The notes under the pieces are model-generated. The model made no database searches. It was not told the origin of the DNA and worked only from the letters and a program-made list of their open reading frames with translations. A program made the translations under genes and the position numbers. This document shows positions 44,846-53,713 of a stretch of DNA of 64,000 nucleotides, piece after piece. The stretch comes from CAVRUH01 sp963822595 (GTDB lineage: Bacteria; Chlamydiota; Chlamydiia; Chlamydiales; Waddliaceae), in assembly GCA_963822595.1 (NCBI GenBank), contig CAWGIG010000001.1:1178001-1242000 (forward strand), given 5' to 3'. Each line of letters starts with the position of its first letter. The first letter of the stretch is position 1.

Positions 44846-47242
44846 CTAGGGGTTATTCAATTTAAATGGAATATCATTTTGCTTCAAAAGCTCTTGCAAC
44901 TCCGATGGGGTATCCTGAGGGAGTATAACCTGTTTGATATGCTCTATTTCAAAACCTAAATATATTTTACCTTCAAGTTTTGCAAAATTATTCTCTTGGA
45001 CCAATTCATGAAGTTCACTTGTCGATGATGTCAAGAATTTGCGTTGGAGTTCCTGCGTTTTGTGTCGCAGGTGGGAAACTGTCAATAAAGCAATTATGTC
45101 CCGATAATGATCAGGAGTATATAACCACTGTGAAAACTGATGCTGTGCTTTTTCTAGATTCTTGGAATCTTCAATGGTATACGTCTCTTCATTGATTATT
45201 TTAATGCCTTGACGGACTTCTAAACGACGAGCTGACCACCAACCCGAATATTTACTGGCCCAAGAAGATCGTGTCCAATAGTCCTCCTTAAGCTCGATTA
45301 CCACATCCCCATATTCAAGGGAATTGTTGGCTGTTCCAATGACTCCAAAAACATAATCGTAGGCCCCATATATTTGGTTCTCTAAAAGAGGAGTTGTTGG
45401 AGGTCGAAGTTGTGCTTGAGCATTTTCTTTGAGGAGGCTGGGCGAGAGAAATAATTTACTCTTTAGAGCATGCCAAAGACGAGACTTTGTGGCTCTTATG
45501 AAAAATCCGATATTGAGTTCATGAATTAATCGTTCTTTTATTTTTAGTTCATCATCGGATAACTCGCCCAATAATGTTTTTTCGCTGTCCATGTTATTCT
45601 TTGCCAGACGACCAAGAGGACCAAATTGTTCCTCGATGGACCAACTATGGACCCTTTTCCCATCTTGTAAATAATTATAGATGGCCCTTGGAAAGTTATT
45701 TCTTGCCGGCGAATGCCTTTGCATGTCTTTAGAAAACAGTGTCGCCGTTGTAAAATGATCATGTCTCGGAAAGTCCGTAATAATAAAACCCAATCCGAGA
45801 TTTATTTGAGGGTTATCCTTTAACATTCGAGCAAGATAACCACCCTCCATATCAATAGAAGTTATTCCACCGCTCTTAAGCTCTTCGAGAAACGTTGGCG
45901 TTTCAATAAGGGATGAAACCACACTAGTGTGCACTTGAGGAATGCGATCTTTGGAATCATTAGTTGAGAGTACATTTGGTAATCTAACCGGACTAGAGAC
46001 ATCCTGAATAAATGAAGGGAAAATCATCTTATAGGGAACATCTGCCGTTAATGATCCTGCCGTCCCTCCCATAAAAATGTTTTGTATGGTTGATAGGTTC
46101 TTTATCGCGTGATGGAAATTGTTCGCCAATAATTCCCCATGCATGGGAAGTCGAGTAGCAAGAACAGCGACCTTATGTCCATTCGGCAATTTATAAAAAT
46201 CGGCAGTCCATTCTCTTTCCATATGTTCTTTAATCGTTTTTTCATAATAGTTTCCCCAAAGGTATCTGAAAGAAGTGAAATAACCAAAAACGAGTGAATT
46301 TACTTTTGCAAATGTATCTTTGTGAGTATTTACAAAGTGATTTAAGGACACGTTCTGCTCGATATTCGGAGAGCGCTTCTTATACATCTTTAAAGAAGCC
46401 TCATTTTTCTGTATCTTCAAATATCTTTTAATCAACAACATATAGTGAGTAAGATAGTTTTCACCTTTTATTCGAGAGAAAAGCAATGTTCTTTCGCCTG
46501 TTTTTTGATAAATAAGATATATTTCTTTTTCCCAGGAACTTATTGGCAAATTTATTCGTTCTATAGAATCAATAGTTTTGTTTTCTTGGAACATGTCGCT
46601 TAAAACAGAATTCAAATTTAAATCAGTGACAACAATCGTGTCGCACGAACTTAAATCATCAATCAGAACCTGGACGGGACCTACTCTATCTACTACATAA
46701 TCTTCGACGCGAGTCCATTTGACATCCTCCACGCAATATTTATCAAAATCTCGAGAATCAAAAACATCATATTCTATAGAGTCCGCCGTTGAGGTCATTG
46801 AATTTAGGGATATTTCCTCAACAATGGCACTCACTTTATGTAACTGCACATCATGAATGGATGAGTTCATGGCTTTTTCTAAAGCAGTGCATTCAGGCTC
46901 TGATAAAGGATGATTTTGCTTAATCAATTTTGTTATTACTTCAAAGTAAGTACCAAAATTATTGCGTGATACCCCATTTCTATAAAGATTTTGATAGGAA
47001 GTTAATATTGATATATTATTGATCTTGAATCCATCTTGAGCAGAATCCAATTTATATTGATAGAATTTAAGGATTGCTTGAACAGCCGCAACCTCAATTC
47101 GCGATAATAACACGTTAACAGATTGATCATTCCCAACTTTGAGTGTTGAATGAAAACGTTTCCCTCTTAAAAACGAGGATTGTATTAGTGAATTTCTATA
47201 AACAATACCACAAGCTCGAGGAAATCGGACTGAATAAGACAT
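44846..47242 (-). CDS. Large protein with nucleoside-phosphorylase-like domain (798 aa)
   Basis: Residues about 355-500 follow the PNP/UDP-phosphorylase pattern: VAVLATRLPMHG, the phosphate/ribose loop MGGTAGSLTADVP (391-403), the strand PQVHTSVVSSLIETPTFLEEL, and the nucleoside-binding SIDMEGGYLA with D464-M-E466. The remaining 350 N-terminal and 300 C-terminal residues are unassigned. The N-terminus (MSYSVRFPRACGIVYRNSLIQ...RGKRFHSTLK) is basic and amphipathic, reminiscent of a mitochondrial targeting peptide; this is inference. Coupled to the GNAT-like gene downstream. A nucleotide-sensing or nucleoside-cleaving effector is plausible. Confidence 0.65.
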   Translation of the reverse strand: MSYSVRFPRACGIVYRNSLIQSSFLRGKRFHSTLKVGNDQSVNVLLSRIEVAAVQAILKFYQYKLDSAQDGFKINNISILTSYQNLYRNGVSRNNFGTYFEVITKLIKQNHPLSEPECTALEKAMNSSIHDVQLHKVSAIVEEISLNSMTSTADSIEYDVFDSRDFDKYCVEDVKWTRVEDYVVDRVGPVQVLIDDLSSCDTIVVTDLNLNSVLSDMFQENKTIDSIERINLPISSWEKEIYLIYQKTGERTLLFSRIKGENYLTHYMLLIKRYLKIQKNEASLKMYKKRSPNIEQNVSLNHFVNTHKDTFAKVNSLVFGYFTSFRYLWGNYYEKTIKEHMEREWTADFYKLPNGHKVAVLATRLPMHGELLANNFHHAIKNLSTIQNIFMGGTAGSLTADVPYKMIFPSFIQDVSSPVRLPNVLSTNDSKDRIPQVHTSVVSSLIETPTFLEELKSGGITSIDMEGGYLARMLKDNPQINLGLGFIITDFPRHDHFTTATLFSKDMQRHSPARNNFPRAIYNYLQDGKRVHSWSIEEQFGPLGRLAKNNMDSEKTLLGELSDDELKIKERLIHELNIGFFIRATKSRLWHALKSKLFLSPSLLKENAQAQLRPPTTPLLENQIYGAYDYVFGVIGTANNSLEYGDVVIELKEDYWTRSSWASKYSGWWSARRLEVRQGIKIINEETYTIEDSKNLEKAQHQFSQWLYTPDHYRDIIALLTVSHLRHKTQELQRKFLTSSTSELHELVQENNFAKLEGKIYLGFEIEHIKQVILPQDTPSELQELLKQNDIPFKLNNP

Positions 47243-47422
47243 AAAGTTATCGACCTTCCAAAATTTATTGTCGATCCAAGATATCAGGTGTTATTGATAA
47301 GATCAAGAAAAACGGTGAATATCTTAGATAATTTTCTTGTTGGATTCTCAGGTTATACGTATTATGATTTACAAATTATTAGGGCATATTTTTTTCGTAG
47401 CAATAAAATAGAGGTTAAAAAC

Positions 47423-47908
47423 ATGAATTCATCTGTTTCTGTGTCATATTCCGCAACAACGAGTTTGAAGTTTTGTAACATAAATGATGATAAGGCTCTT
47501 GAGATTGCAGAAAAGGTAAAAGCAAATTCAACCTTAAAAGACCTTTCTATTATTGGTCCCTTTAATAGTAATTATGAGGGTTTAAGTAAGATTGGTGGAA
47601 TAGCTATTCTAAAAGTTGTGGAAATGCACGACTCGATTCAATCTCTTAATTTAGAAGGAAATAATGGTATGGGTGATGACATAGCGCCCGCCATAGGCGA
47701 AATGTTAACAAAGAATACTTCCCTTCTCTCACTCAATCTGCGGGATTGTGGGTTGCATGATGCGTCTTTAGAAATTTTAATAGCAGCATTAAAAGTAAAT
47801 AAAACATTAAAAAATCTTGAAATTGACACCAACTTTTTTAGCGAACTAGGTTCTAAGAAGCTTAGAAATGCAGCAAGAGAAAGAATAGTCCCCTTAAGTA
47901 TTTTCTAA
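47423..47908 (+). CDS. Leucine-rich-repeat protein (161 aa)
   Basis: ATG 47423 (MNSSVSVSYS) has GAGGTT seven bases upstream and is preferred to 47288. Four RNase-inhibitor-type LRRs are visible: LKDLSIIGPFNSNYEGLSKIGG, IQSLNLEGNNGMGDDIAPAIGEML, LLSLNLRDCGLHDASLEILIAAL and LKNLEIDTNFFSELGSKKL. It is a short protein-binding LRR of eukaryotic style, probably host-directed. It begins a small unit with the two genes after it. Confidence 0.75.
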   Translation: MNSSVSVSYSATTSLKFCNINDDKALEIAEKVKANSTLKDLSIIGPFNSNYEGLSKIGGIAILKVVEMHDSIQSLNLEGNNGMGDDIAPAIGEMLTKNTSLLSLNLRDCGLHDASLEILIAALKVNKTLKNLEIDTNFFSELGSKKLRNAARERIVPLSIF

Positions 47909-47918
47909 AGGAGCGAAA

Positions 47919-48275
47919 ATGTCATACGTATATGTGAGTTATGGTGGAGAAATTAGATTTCACCATGAACAGAATAATCTAGGTGACAGAGCGACCAAAC
48001 GCGCCAAGGTTATCGAATATTGCAAGGCAAATCAGTTTGATGTACACGCGTTGGTAATTATCGCCAAAATTTGGGCCAGAAATGAGAACATAGAGTTAGA
48101 TTTACCCGAAGACATTACTTTTGGAGAACCCAGTAAAGATGGCCGACTATTCGGTGATATCGCGAATGCTAGGTTAAGAGTTATAACCTTTTGTAAGAAT
48201 GAACAGTTGGAACCTCAATCGTTAATTGAAATAGCCCGAATTTGGGTGAAGAATTCTTTTACGGGGAAGAAATGA
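47919..48275 (+). CDS. Unknown protein with two internal repeats (118 aa)
   Basis: Two copies of a 32-residue unit: ATKRAKVIEYCKANQFDVHALVIIAKIWARN and IANARLRVITFCKNEQLEPQSLIEIARIWVKN. A strong AAAGGAG site lies before ATG 47919, ten bases after the LRR gene, so it is cotranscribed. Possibly a small helical repeat protein. No family recognised. Confidence 0.65.
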   Translation: MSYVYVSYGGEIRFHHEQNNLGDRATKRAKVIEYCKANQFDVHALVIIAKIWARNENIELDLPEDITFGEPSKDGRLFGDIANARLRVITFCKNEQLEPQSLIEIARIWVKNSFTGKK

Positions 48276-48642
48276 ATAGCAGCACATTAACTATGGAAAC
48301 ATGGGAGCAAAACATATCGTTGCTATATGACCTCTGTCTTCAGAACTATATAGTTACTTCTCAGCAGCTTAAAGGAAGGAGCTGCTCCATATCTATGAGA
48401 ATAAGCTTGAGCTCATACAAGCTACGGTAAAAAACTTGGGTGAAAATGTGGTTGGTGTTTATTGCATCGACCAAGACGCATTTTTCACCAGACATTACGG
48501 ACTCGCAAAACGTTTGCAAGGAATGGAGTGGCCGAGAAAGATAAATGTTGTCGTGACTGCAGACAAGACGGATCTAATTAGCAAGGTCTCACTTGCCTTT
48601 TGCAATTTGGGAAAGACTTCCTTTTTTAACTGGCTTAAGTAA
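48272..48642 (+). pseudogene. Small gene split by a frameshift (about 123 aa)
   Basis: ATG 48272, overlapping the previous gene by four bases and preceded by GGGGAAG, opens MNSSTLTMETWEQNISLLYD and runs to about residue 34. The second half (RKELLHIYENKLELIQATVKNLGENVVGVYC...) lies in another frame and reaches 48642. The switch falls at 48371-48379 (AAAGGAAGG), and the two pieces join into one helical, coherent protein. Either an indel or sequence error; function unknown. Confidence 0.6.
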
Positions 48643-48843
48643 TTTTCACTCTGCTATCTCCCGAAAACTTTTTTCCTTAGCAACTAGTCTAAAATTCGAA
48701 TTATCTAGCATGTTGCTCACACGTTTTTAAAATATTAATAAATCGAATATGTTATTTATTGAAATTAGCTTATTATTCTTTAGACTTTTAATATAAATTA
48801 AATTAAAATTATGTTAAAAATTATCTTTATTCTTGAGGTTATT

Positions 48844-49563
48844 ATGTTAAATTGCAAAAAAATATTATTGGCCATTAGTTTAATCGTTTCGACAATGACA
48901 TATGCTGGGTCTGAATATACCGAAATATTGTTGATACGACACGGTCAAACGGATTGGAATCTTGAAAACAGAGTTCAAGGACATTCAGATATACCTTTAA
49001 ATGCCACTGGAATTGCCCAAGCTGAGGCATTAGGGATACAAATGGGATTACATCATAGCGATGTCGTTTTGACTTTCTATTCATCGGATCTTCAACGAGC
49101 CGTTGTTACGGCCCAAAAAACCGCGGAGGTTTTTCAAAATTCTCGGCTTGGAACAATAAATATCATTCAATTTCCTTCTTTACGCGAATATAATTGGGGC
49201 GAAGCTGAGGGAATATTAGTTACAGAAAAAAATGAACTTTATCAGTTAGCAGAAGAACAACTGTTAGAGAAATATCCTGATCGTAATGAAAGATGGAATT
49301 ACACAGCAATACCTGGATCTGAAACTTTTAATGACCTTGTTGCAAGAACCAAAGAAGCATTGACTACAATAGCTAAAAACCATCCGGGGGAAAAGGTCGC
49401 CGTGTTTGTTCATGCACGACTGATTGGCTCTTTAATTGCAGATGTTGAAAATTTACAACAAAACCCCTCAGGCCTTACTAATTGCGCTGTTGTCCACTTT
49501 CTCTATTCCCATGATTCGGAAAATCCAATTAAATTCATTAAAATAGAAAGTTTGATACAGTAA
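48844..49563 (+). CDS. Secreted histidine phosphatase (phosphoglycerate-mutase superfamily)
   Basis: ATG 48844 has GAGG just upstream and opens a signal peptide (CKKILLAISLIVSTMTYAG). The catalytic RHG motif LLIRHGQTDWNLENRVQGH follows immediately, with SSDLQRAVVTAQKTAE, the acid REYNWGEAEG, and the second histidine in VAVFVHARLIGSL. It removes phosphate groups from phosphorylated substrates outside the cytosol; host or periplasmic target unknown. Length of 239 aa is normal. Confidence 0.85.
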   Translation: MLNCKKILLAISLIVSTMTYAGSEYTEILLIRHGQTDWNLENRVQGHSDIPLNATGIAQAEALGIQMGLHHSDVVLTFYSSDLQRAVVTAQKTAEVFQNSRLGTINIIQFPSLREYNWGEAEGILVTEKNELYQLAEEQLLEKYPDRNERWNYTAIPGSETFNDLVARTKEALTTIAKNHPGEKVAVFVHARLIGSLIADVENLQQNPSGLTNCAVVHFLYSHDSENPIKFIKIESLIQ

Positions 49564-49670
49564 TTAAAGTTGTATGATGTGGATGAGATGTTGGAAAGAA
49601 ATGACGATGGAATGCGAGCCTTCTGCCTAACCACATTTAAACTCCTCTGTTGTTGACATTTTAAACAACA

Positions 49671-49904
49671 TTGGCATTCACAAGTATTTTAACGATTTCC
49701 TTTAATCCATTATCTAAAGCTAATTGTAGCGGGCTTGGCCCTTTTGAAACTTCACCCGTCGGATTGGATCCTCACCTAAGTAAAGCTTTTACAATAGCAG
49801 GTCCATTATCAGTCTTGATGAAATCCCCATAAAATATTTTCTGCCTCAGCCCTATTGACGTCACTTAAATTATGAACCCAAAGAGGGATGAGTCCACTGC
49901 AATC
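49671..49904 (-). pseudogene. Ankyrin-gene relic
   Basis: On the minus strand this otherwise empty 490-base gap encodes ankyrin-like pieces with a stop and a frame change: DCSGLIPLWVHNLSDVNR..., then TDNGPAIVKALLR-stop-GSNPTG, and SPLQLALDNGLKEIVKILVNANV, which is a clear ankyrin repeat. It is a decayed remnant and not part of the nearby genes. Confidence 0.65.
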
Positions 49905-50017
49905 CGACAACACTGCGTTTCTGGCTTGACCCCATATTTCTTTATGAGGGACGAAATGGTATCGAAGCTAGACTCATTGTAGCCTTTGCTAATTTTTATA
50001 AAATCTTAACAATTATA

Positions 50018-50026
50018 TGATATAAT
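50018..50026 (+). promoter_or_regulatory. Extended -10 promoter element
   Basis: TGATATAAT ends 33 bases before ATG 50059 and has no consensus -35 box. TAATCTTAAC-like sequence (49999-50010) precedes it. Confidence 0.45.
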
Positions 50027-50058
50027 TAATTTTAAATAATTTAATAAAAGGTTGTGTA

Positions 50059-52467
50059 ATGAATGTTTATTCGGATCTAAATGGTAAATTACATGAAGAC
50101 ATTAGTTTTTTAAACAAAAATGAAGCTAACCGATTTGCCGATGTAAGCATTGATGATGTCATCCAGCTTCTGCAGAGGAAAAAACTATACAAGCAAGACT
50201 CCCTTGGAGAAGAATACCAGGATTTCAAAGAAAAAATGAGCAGGCTAAAAATGGCAAAATTGCCATTCCGTGTTGTAGAGATTATCAATGCTGACTGGAA
50301 AGGTGAAAAAGCCATAACTAATGAATTCAGTAAAAACGCTGGGATACAAGGAGGAAAGCTCGAAAGCCCTAAGAGAAAAGAACAAAAGAGAGCGCTCCGT
50401 AAAAAATTGATTGACCAAGCAAATTCACATCAGGAAACGCTGCGTTTAGTTGAACAGATTAATTTTCTACATGGCACGAACAGTTCCCTGCTTCCGATGA
50501 TTCATGATACCCTTGAAATGATACCCACCGGTCGACTTCTCGATAAAGGAAGAGCTCCTATGGGTGGAGAGATTTCACAGGGAGGAATGAAGGGTGGTGG
50601 CGTTAATCAACATTTGCTCTCGGCAGATACCATCCGCAACATTTCTCGGTGTTGGACATATGCTTCAAGTACGAGTAACAGTTTTAATCCTGACAAATAC
50701 ACGGAACCAAAAACGTTATTTCTGAAGGTATTGAAGGAATTAAACAGTATTACGTTGGGACACGATGATTTGGATGGTTACATCATTACCCTTCTTCGAT
50801 TGAAACAATGGAACCCGGATGCCTTTACAAGACTTTGTGGGCAGTATCGTAAAGAAATCGAGGCTTGCAAAGAGACCCTAAAAGGGAGCTGCTTGAATAA
50901 AACAGAACTGCTGGTTTTAAAAGCGATAAATTATGACGAGGAACGTCTTGCGATAATAAAGGGGGATGAACGCATCCCAAAAGATATCGAAGCTGAATTT
51001 GGGGTCTTATTGAGTCCTGATGCGACATGGGAAAATGAATTAACAATATATAATCCTCTAGCCAGGGTATTAAATGAGAGTTTTATTAGCATTATAGGTT
51101 ATGGTGATACTGGCTCCGGCTGGCAATTTCTAACACTGAAAATATTTGCCAAAGAATTGATGTTGGAAATCCAAGATACAGCTAGAGATAGCAATTTACC
51201 TGAACGGATTAGACTGAAAAACCAACTTCACGAGAAGGAGATAAAGGAAATCTGTTTAGGAGACGAAAATAAGGAGTTTACTGAAGAGAATTATCACTTA
51301 ATTTTCGAGAAATTCGTTGTTGAACCAATGAACGCTCACATAAAGAGCAAGATGACCTTTTATCAACGCAGGTATGATCGCCTTCTTTCTCTATTTGATT
51401 CGGAACCGACAATCCGATTCAGCAAACAAGAGCGCGAAATGATTGAGAAGCCTTTTGGGATACTATTGGCTTCTACAAAAGCAAAAGCCTCAGAATTCCT
51501 TTCGATGGATGAAATAAATTTCAGTAAAGCTAAATTGGGGGAGGATATTGATCTCGCTTTTGTTACTTCGGACAATAAAGAAAAGATGACTCAGTGGGTA
51601 AATGAACATGGTCTTAAAGGTAAAGTAACTGTTTTAGACGCTGCCTTACTTGATGCTTTGAGCAATGTTCCACTTCATCACGCACCCGATCAAGTACAAA
51701 ATTCAACTTATTTAATGGATAGTGGAAAGACGAATCAACTTAATAAAATCCTGAATGAGACTGTATTCCCCCTTTATCGAGCACCTTATCCAAATGGAGA
51801 GAAACGCTTTTGGCATGGAGTTCCTCATGCTGTTCGGACGCTCCTCTTAGCCCAGGTGTTGATGGAAAAGGCTAATGAAAAGGGAATAAAGTTTAACCAT
51901 GACATTATCGGTTTACTCCTTGCAATGCCGCTTCATGATGTTGCCAGAGAAAATGATGGTACAGATCTTTGGGATGTTGAGAGTGGTCAAATGGCAAAAC
52001 AAGTCCTGATGAAGGAGCTTAAACTGACCAAGGAAGAGGCGAGCTTCTTTGCTGCTTGCATCGCAGATAAAGACAAGCCCCCAACCAGTCTCGAGCAGAG
52101 GATCATCCATGATGGTGACTGCATAGAAATCATGCGATGTTTGCGAGATCCATCTGATTTTAAATTGGAAGAGTTGCGAATGATGGGGATTTTGGGAGAG
52201 GGATCGCTTCTCGAATTGATTCAAGAGGCGAAACTTCTTATCCACCTTACTGATCAAGGTGTGATAAAATCGTTTCTAGAGACTGCAAAGAATCCTTATC
52301 AGATTCTTTTACAGATTATAAAACACTCCCACAAAGAATACGGTAAACTTCCAGAAATTGCAAAGTATCTTTACCCAGCAATAACTACGTTGGCTTATAG
52401 TACAGTATATCAACTGACAGAAGAGGTAGAAGGAGCGATTAAAGAATGCTTTCAACGAAGTAATTGA
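50059..52467 (+). CDS. SidE-phosphodiesterase-like protein with HGT-type N-terminal motif (802 aa)
   Basis: The C-terminal region (about 570-780) has an HD-type phosphohydrolase pattern: W585-HGVPHAVRT (H586, H590), PLHDVAREND (H626, D627), GTDLWDVESG, and IIHDGDCIEIMR (D685). This order resembles the phosphodiesterase domain of Legionella SidE-family effectors (phosphoribosyl-ubiquitin chemistry); the link is from memory of the motif. The N-terminal part has NFLHGTNSS (H138) and GGEISQGGMKGGGVNQHLLS, which recalls an ADP-ribosyltransferase-like start. No signal peptide. ATG 50059 follows AAAAGGTTGTG. A host ubiquitin- or nucleotide-directed effector is inferred. Confidence 0.6.
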   Translation: MNVYSDLNGKLHEDISFLNKNEANRFADVSIDDVIQLLQRKKLYKQDSLGEEYQDFKEKMSRLKMAKLPFRVVEIINADWKGEKAITNEFSKNAGIQGGKLESPKRKEQKRALRKKLIDQANSHQETLRLVEQINFLHGTNSSLLPMIHDTLEMIPTGRLLDKGRAPMGGEISQGGMKGGGVNQHLLSADTIRNISRCWTYASSTSNSFNPDKYTEPKTLFLKVLKELNSITLGHDDLDGYIITLLRLKQWNPDAFTRLCGQYRKEIEACKETLKGSCLNKTELLVLKAINYDEERLAIIKGDERIPKDIEAEFGVLLSPDATWENELTIYNPLARVLNESFISIIGYGDTGSGWQFLTLKIFAKELMLEIQDTARDSNLPERIRLKNQLHEKEIKEICLGDENKEFTEENYHLIFEKFVVEPMNAHIKSKMTFYQRRYDRLLSLFDSEPTIRFSKQEREMIEKPFGILLASTKAKASEFLSMDEINFSKAKLGEDIDLAFVTSDNKEKMTQWVNEHGLKGKVTVLDAALLDALSNVPLHHAPDQVQNSTYLMDSGKTNQLNKILNETVFPLYRAPYPNGEKRFWHGVPHAVRTLLLAQVLMEKANEKGIKFNHDIIGLLLAMPLHDVARENDGTDLWDVESGQMAKQVLMKELKLTKEEASFFAACIADKDKPPTSLEQRIIHDGDCIEIMRCLRDPSDFKLEELRMMGILGEGSLLELIQEAKLLIHLTDQGVIKSFLETAKNPYQILLQIIKHSHKEYGKLPEIAKYLYPAITTLAYSTVYQLTEEVEGAIKECFQRSN

Positions 52468-52636
52468 GAAAGGAAAAAGGTATTAATCATTTGCAGCGTA
52501 TTTCCAGGTGCGCATTTAGACTCGAAAAGACAAAATAGCTATTGATTATTAAATTTAAAAATAATAGAAGTGAAAATCGAAGACGCTCATACACCTTCAT
52601 GTGTTCTTTGTAGAAAATAGTTTAAGAGGATTTCTT

Positions 52637-53521
52637 ATGATCAAAAAATTACAACATGCTTTAATAGTGTTTATTTTATTTTTTTCATTTAATGGATTGG
52701 AAGCCCACCCTCCTGAAAAAAACAATGATCTTCCGTACAACGCTCGCTCACACGGACCGCACGGTTTTATTGGAGGAGCTGCCGGAGTGAAGCGTTTTGA
52801 GAAATATGCGCCAACTCGAACCTCCTCACATCGTCGACTTAACCGACCTTTAGGACAAAAAAAAGCCGACAAAATCGCCAAGTCCTTAGGGCTCGATAAA
52901 AACTTGTGTTTTACAGAAGAGCAATATTTGGCATTTATCACAGGTCAAGGAGCGGACGGAAGCGGCAATCCGGAAGATGCTGCACTGGTTGATGAATCTG
53001 TTAAACTGCTCACTAATACGTGGGGTAATCCCCTCATAAGAATCATTAACGGAGAAGTGACTGAAATTATCTTAGGTAGCTATGGGCTTATCGTCAATGA
53101 AGCGGGAATGCTGGAAAGTCCCGCCAATCTAGATGCCCCTACAAGACAAGTAAATGCCGTTATCCAACCGGGTGGTTATATGTCAACCTGGTGCATGGCG
53201 AATGGTGCGGAAGACTCACTAAACATGCTTTACAGATCGGTTTATACATTACAGCTCCCATTTGCAATTGCTGCACAGCATGAAGGAACGGATGCCGAGT
53301 TAGTTATTTATCTCGATCGTTCACATAGTGCCTTCACGGGGATGTCGATGGCCCCTTCCGTTTGGGAGGTTAACTTTTGTCTCATCTATATGTTGAACCC
53401 TGATCTAGCAGCAAAAATGCCTGCTTACTGGACTGCGATTCCTAAAGAGGTTGTAGAAGCTTTAGAAATGAGTACTAATGGACAAGTCCTATATAGTAAT
53501 TACTCTTCATACTTTAAATAA
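52637..53521 (+). CDS. Secreted protein of unknown function (294 aa)
   Basis: ATG 52637 is preferred because AGAGGA precedes it and it opens a signal peptide (MIKKLQHALIVFILFFSFNGLEA, cleavage before HPPEKN). The mature protein is soluble with a Gly-rich region near the N-terminus and a Cys pair (FCLIYM and CMANGAEDS contexts). No family recognised. It probably works in the periplasm or outside. Confidence 0.7.
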   Translation: MIKKLQHALIVFILFFSFNGLEAHPPEKNNDLPYNARSHGPHGFIGGAAGVKRFEKYAPTRTSSHRRLNRPLGQKKADKIAKSLGLDKNLCFTEEQYLAFITGQGADGSGNPEDAALVDESVKLLTNTWGNPLIRIINGEVTEIILGSYGLIVNEAGMLESPANLDAPTRQVNAVIQPGGYMSTWCMANGAEDSLNMLYRSVYTLQLPFAIAAQHEGTDAELVIYLDRSHSAFTGMSMAPSVWEVNFCLIYMLNPDLAAKMPAYWTAIPKEVVEALEMSTNGQVLYSNYSSYFK

Positions 53522-53653
53522 GGGAAATGCACGAAACTTTAGTCATGTTTTTTAAATTTATCCATGGTGACCCGTCTATATAATCTACAATAGTTCTTAA
53601 TATAATCTTAACAATAAATTATTTAGATATTAATACTTTTTATGTGTTTTATG

Positions 53654-53662
53654 TGTTATAAT
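53654..53662 (+). promoter_or_regulatory. Extended -10 promoter element
   Basis: TGTTATAAT ends 51 bases before ATG 53714, inside an imperfect A/T-rich dyad (about 53631-53693). Confidence 0.45.
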
Positions 53663-53713
53663 ATACGTATAAAAACATAAAAAGTTAGTATTATAAAAAG
53701 GTAGTATTATTGT

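Noticed and set aside
47288..47422. Longer LRR protein from 47288
   Set aside because: No ribosome site; ATG 47423 is preceded by GAGGTT and starts the LRR-type protein cleanly.
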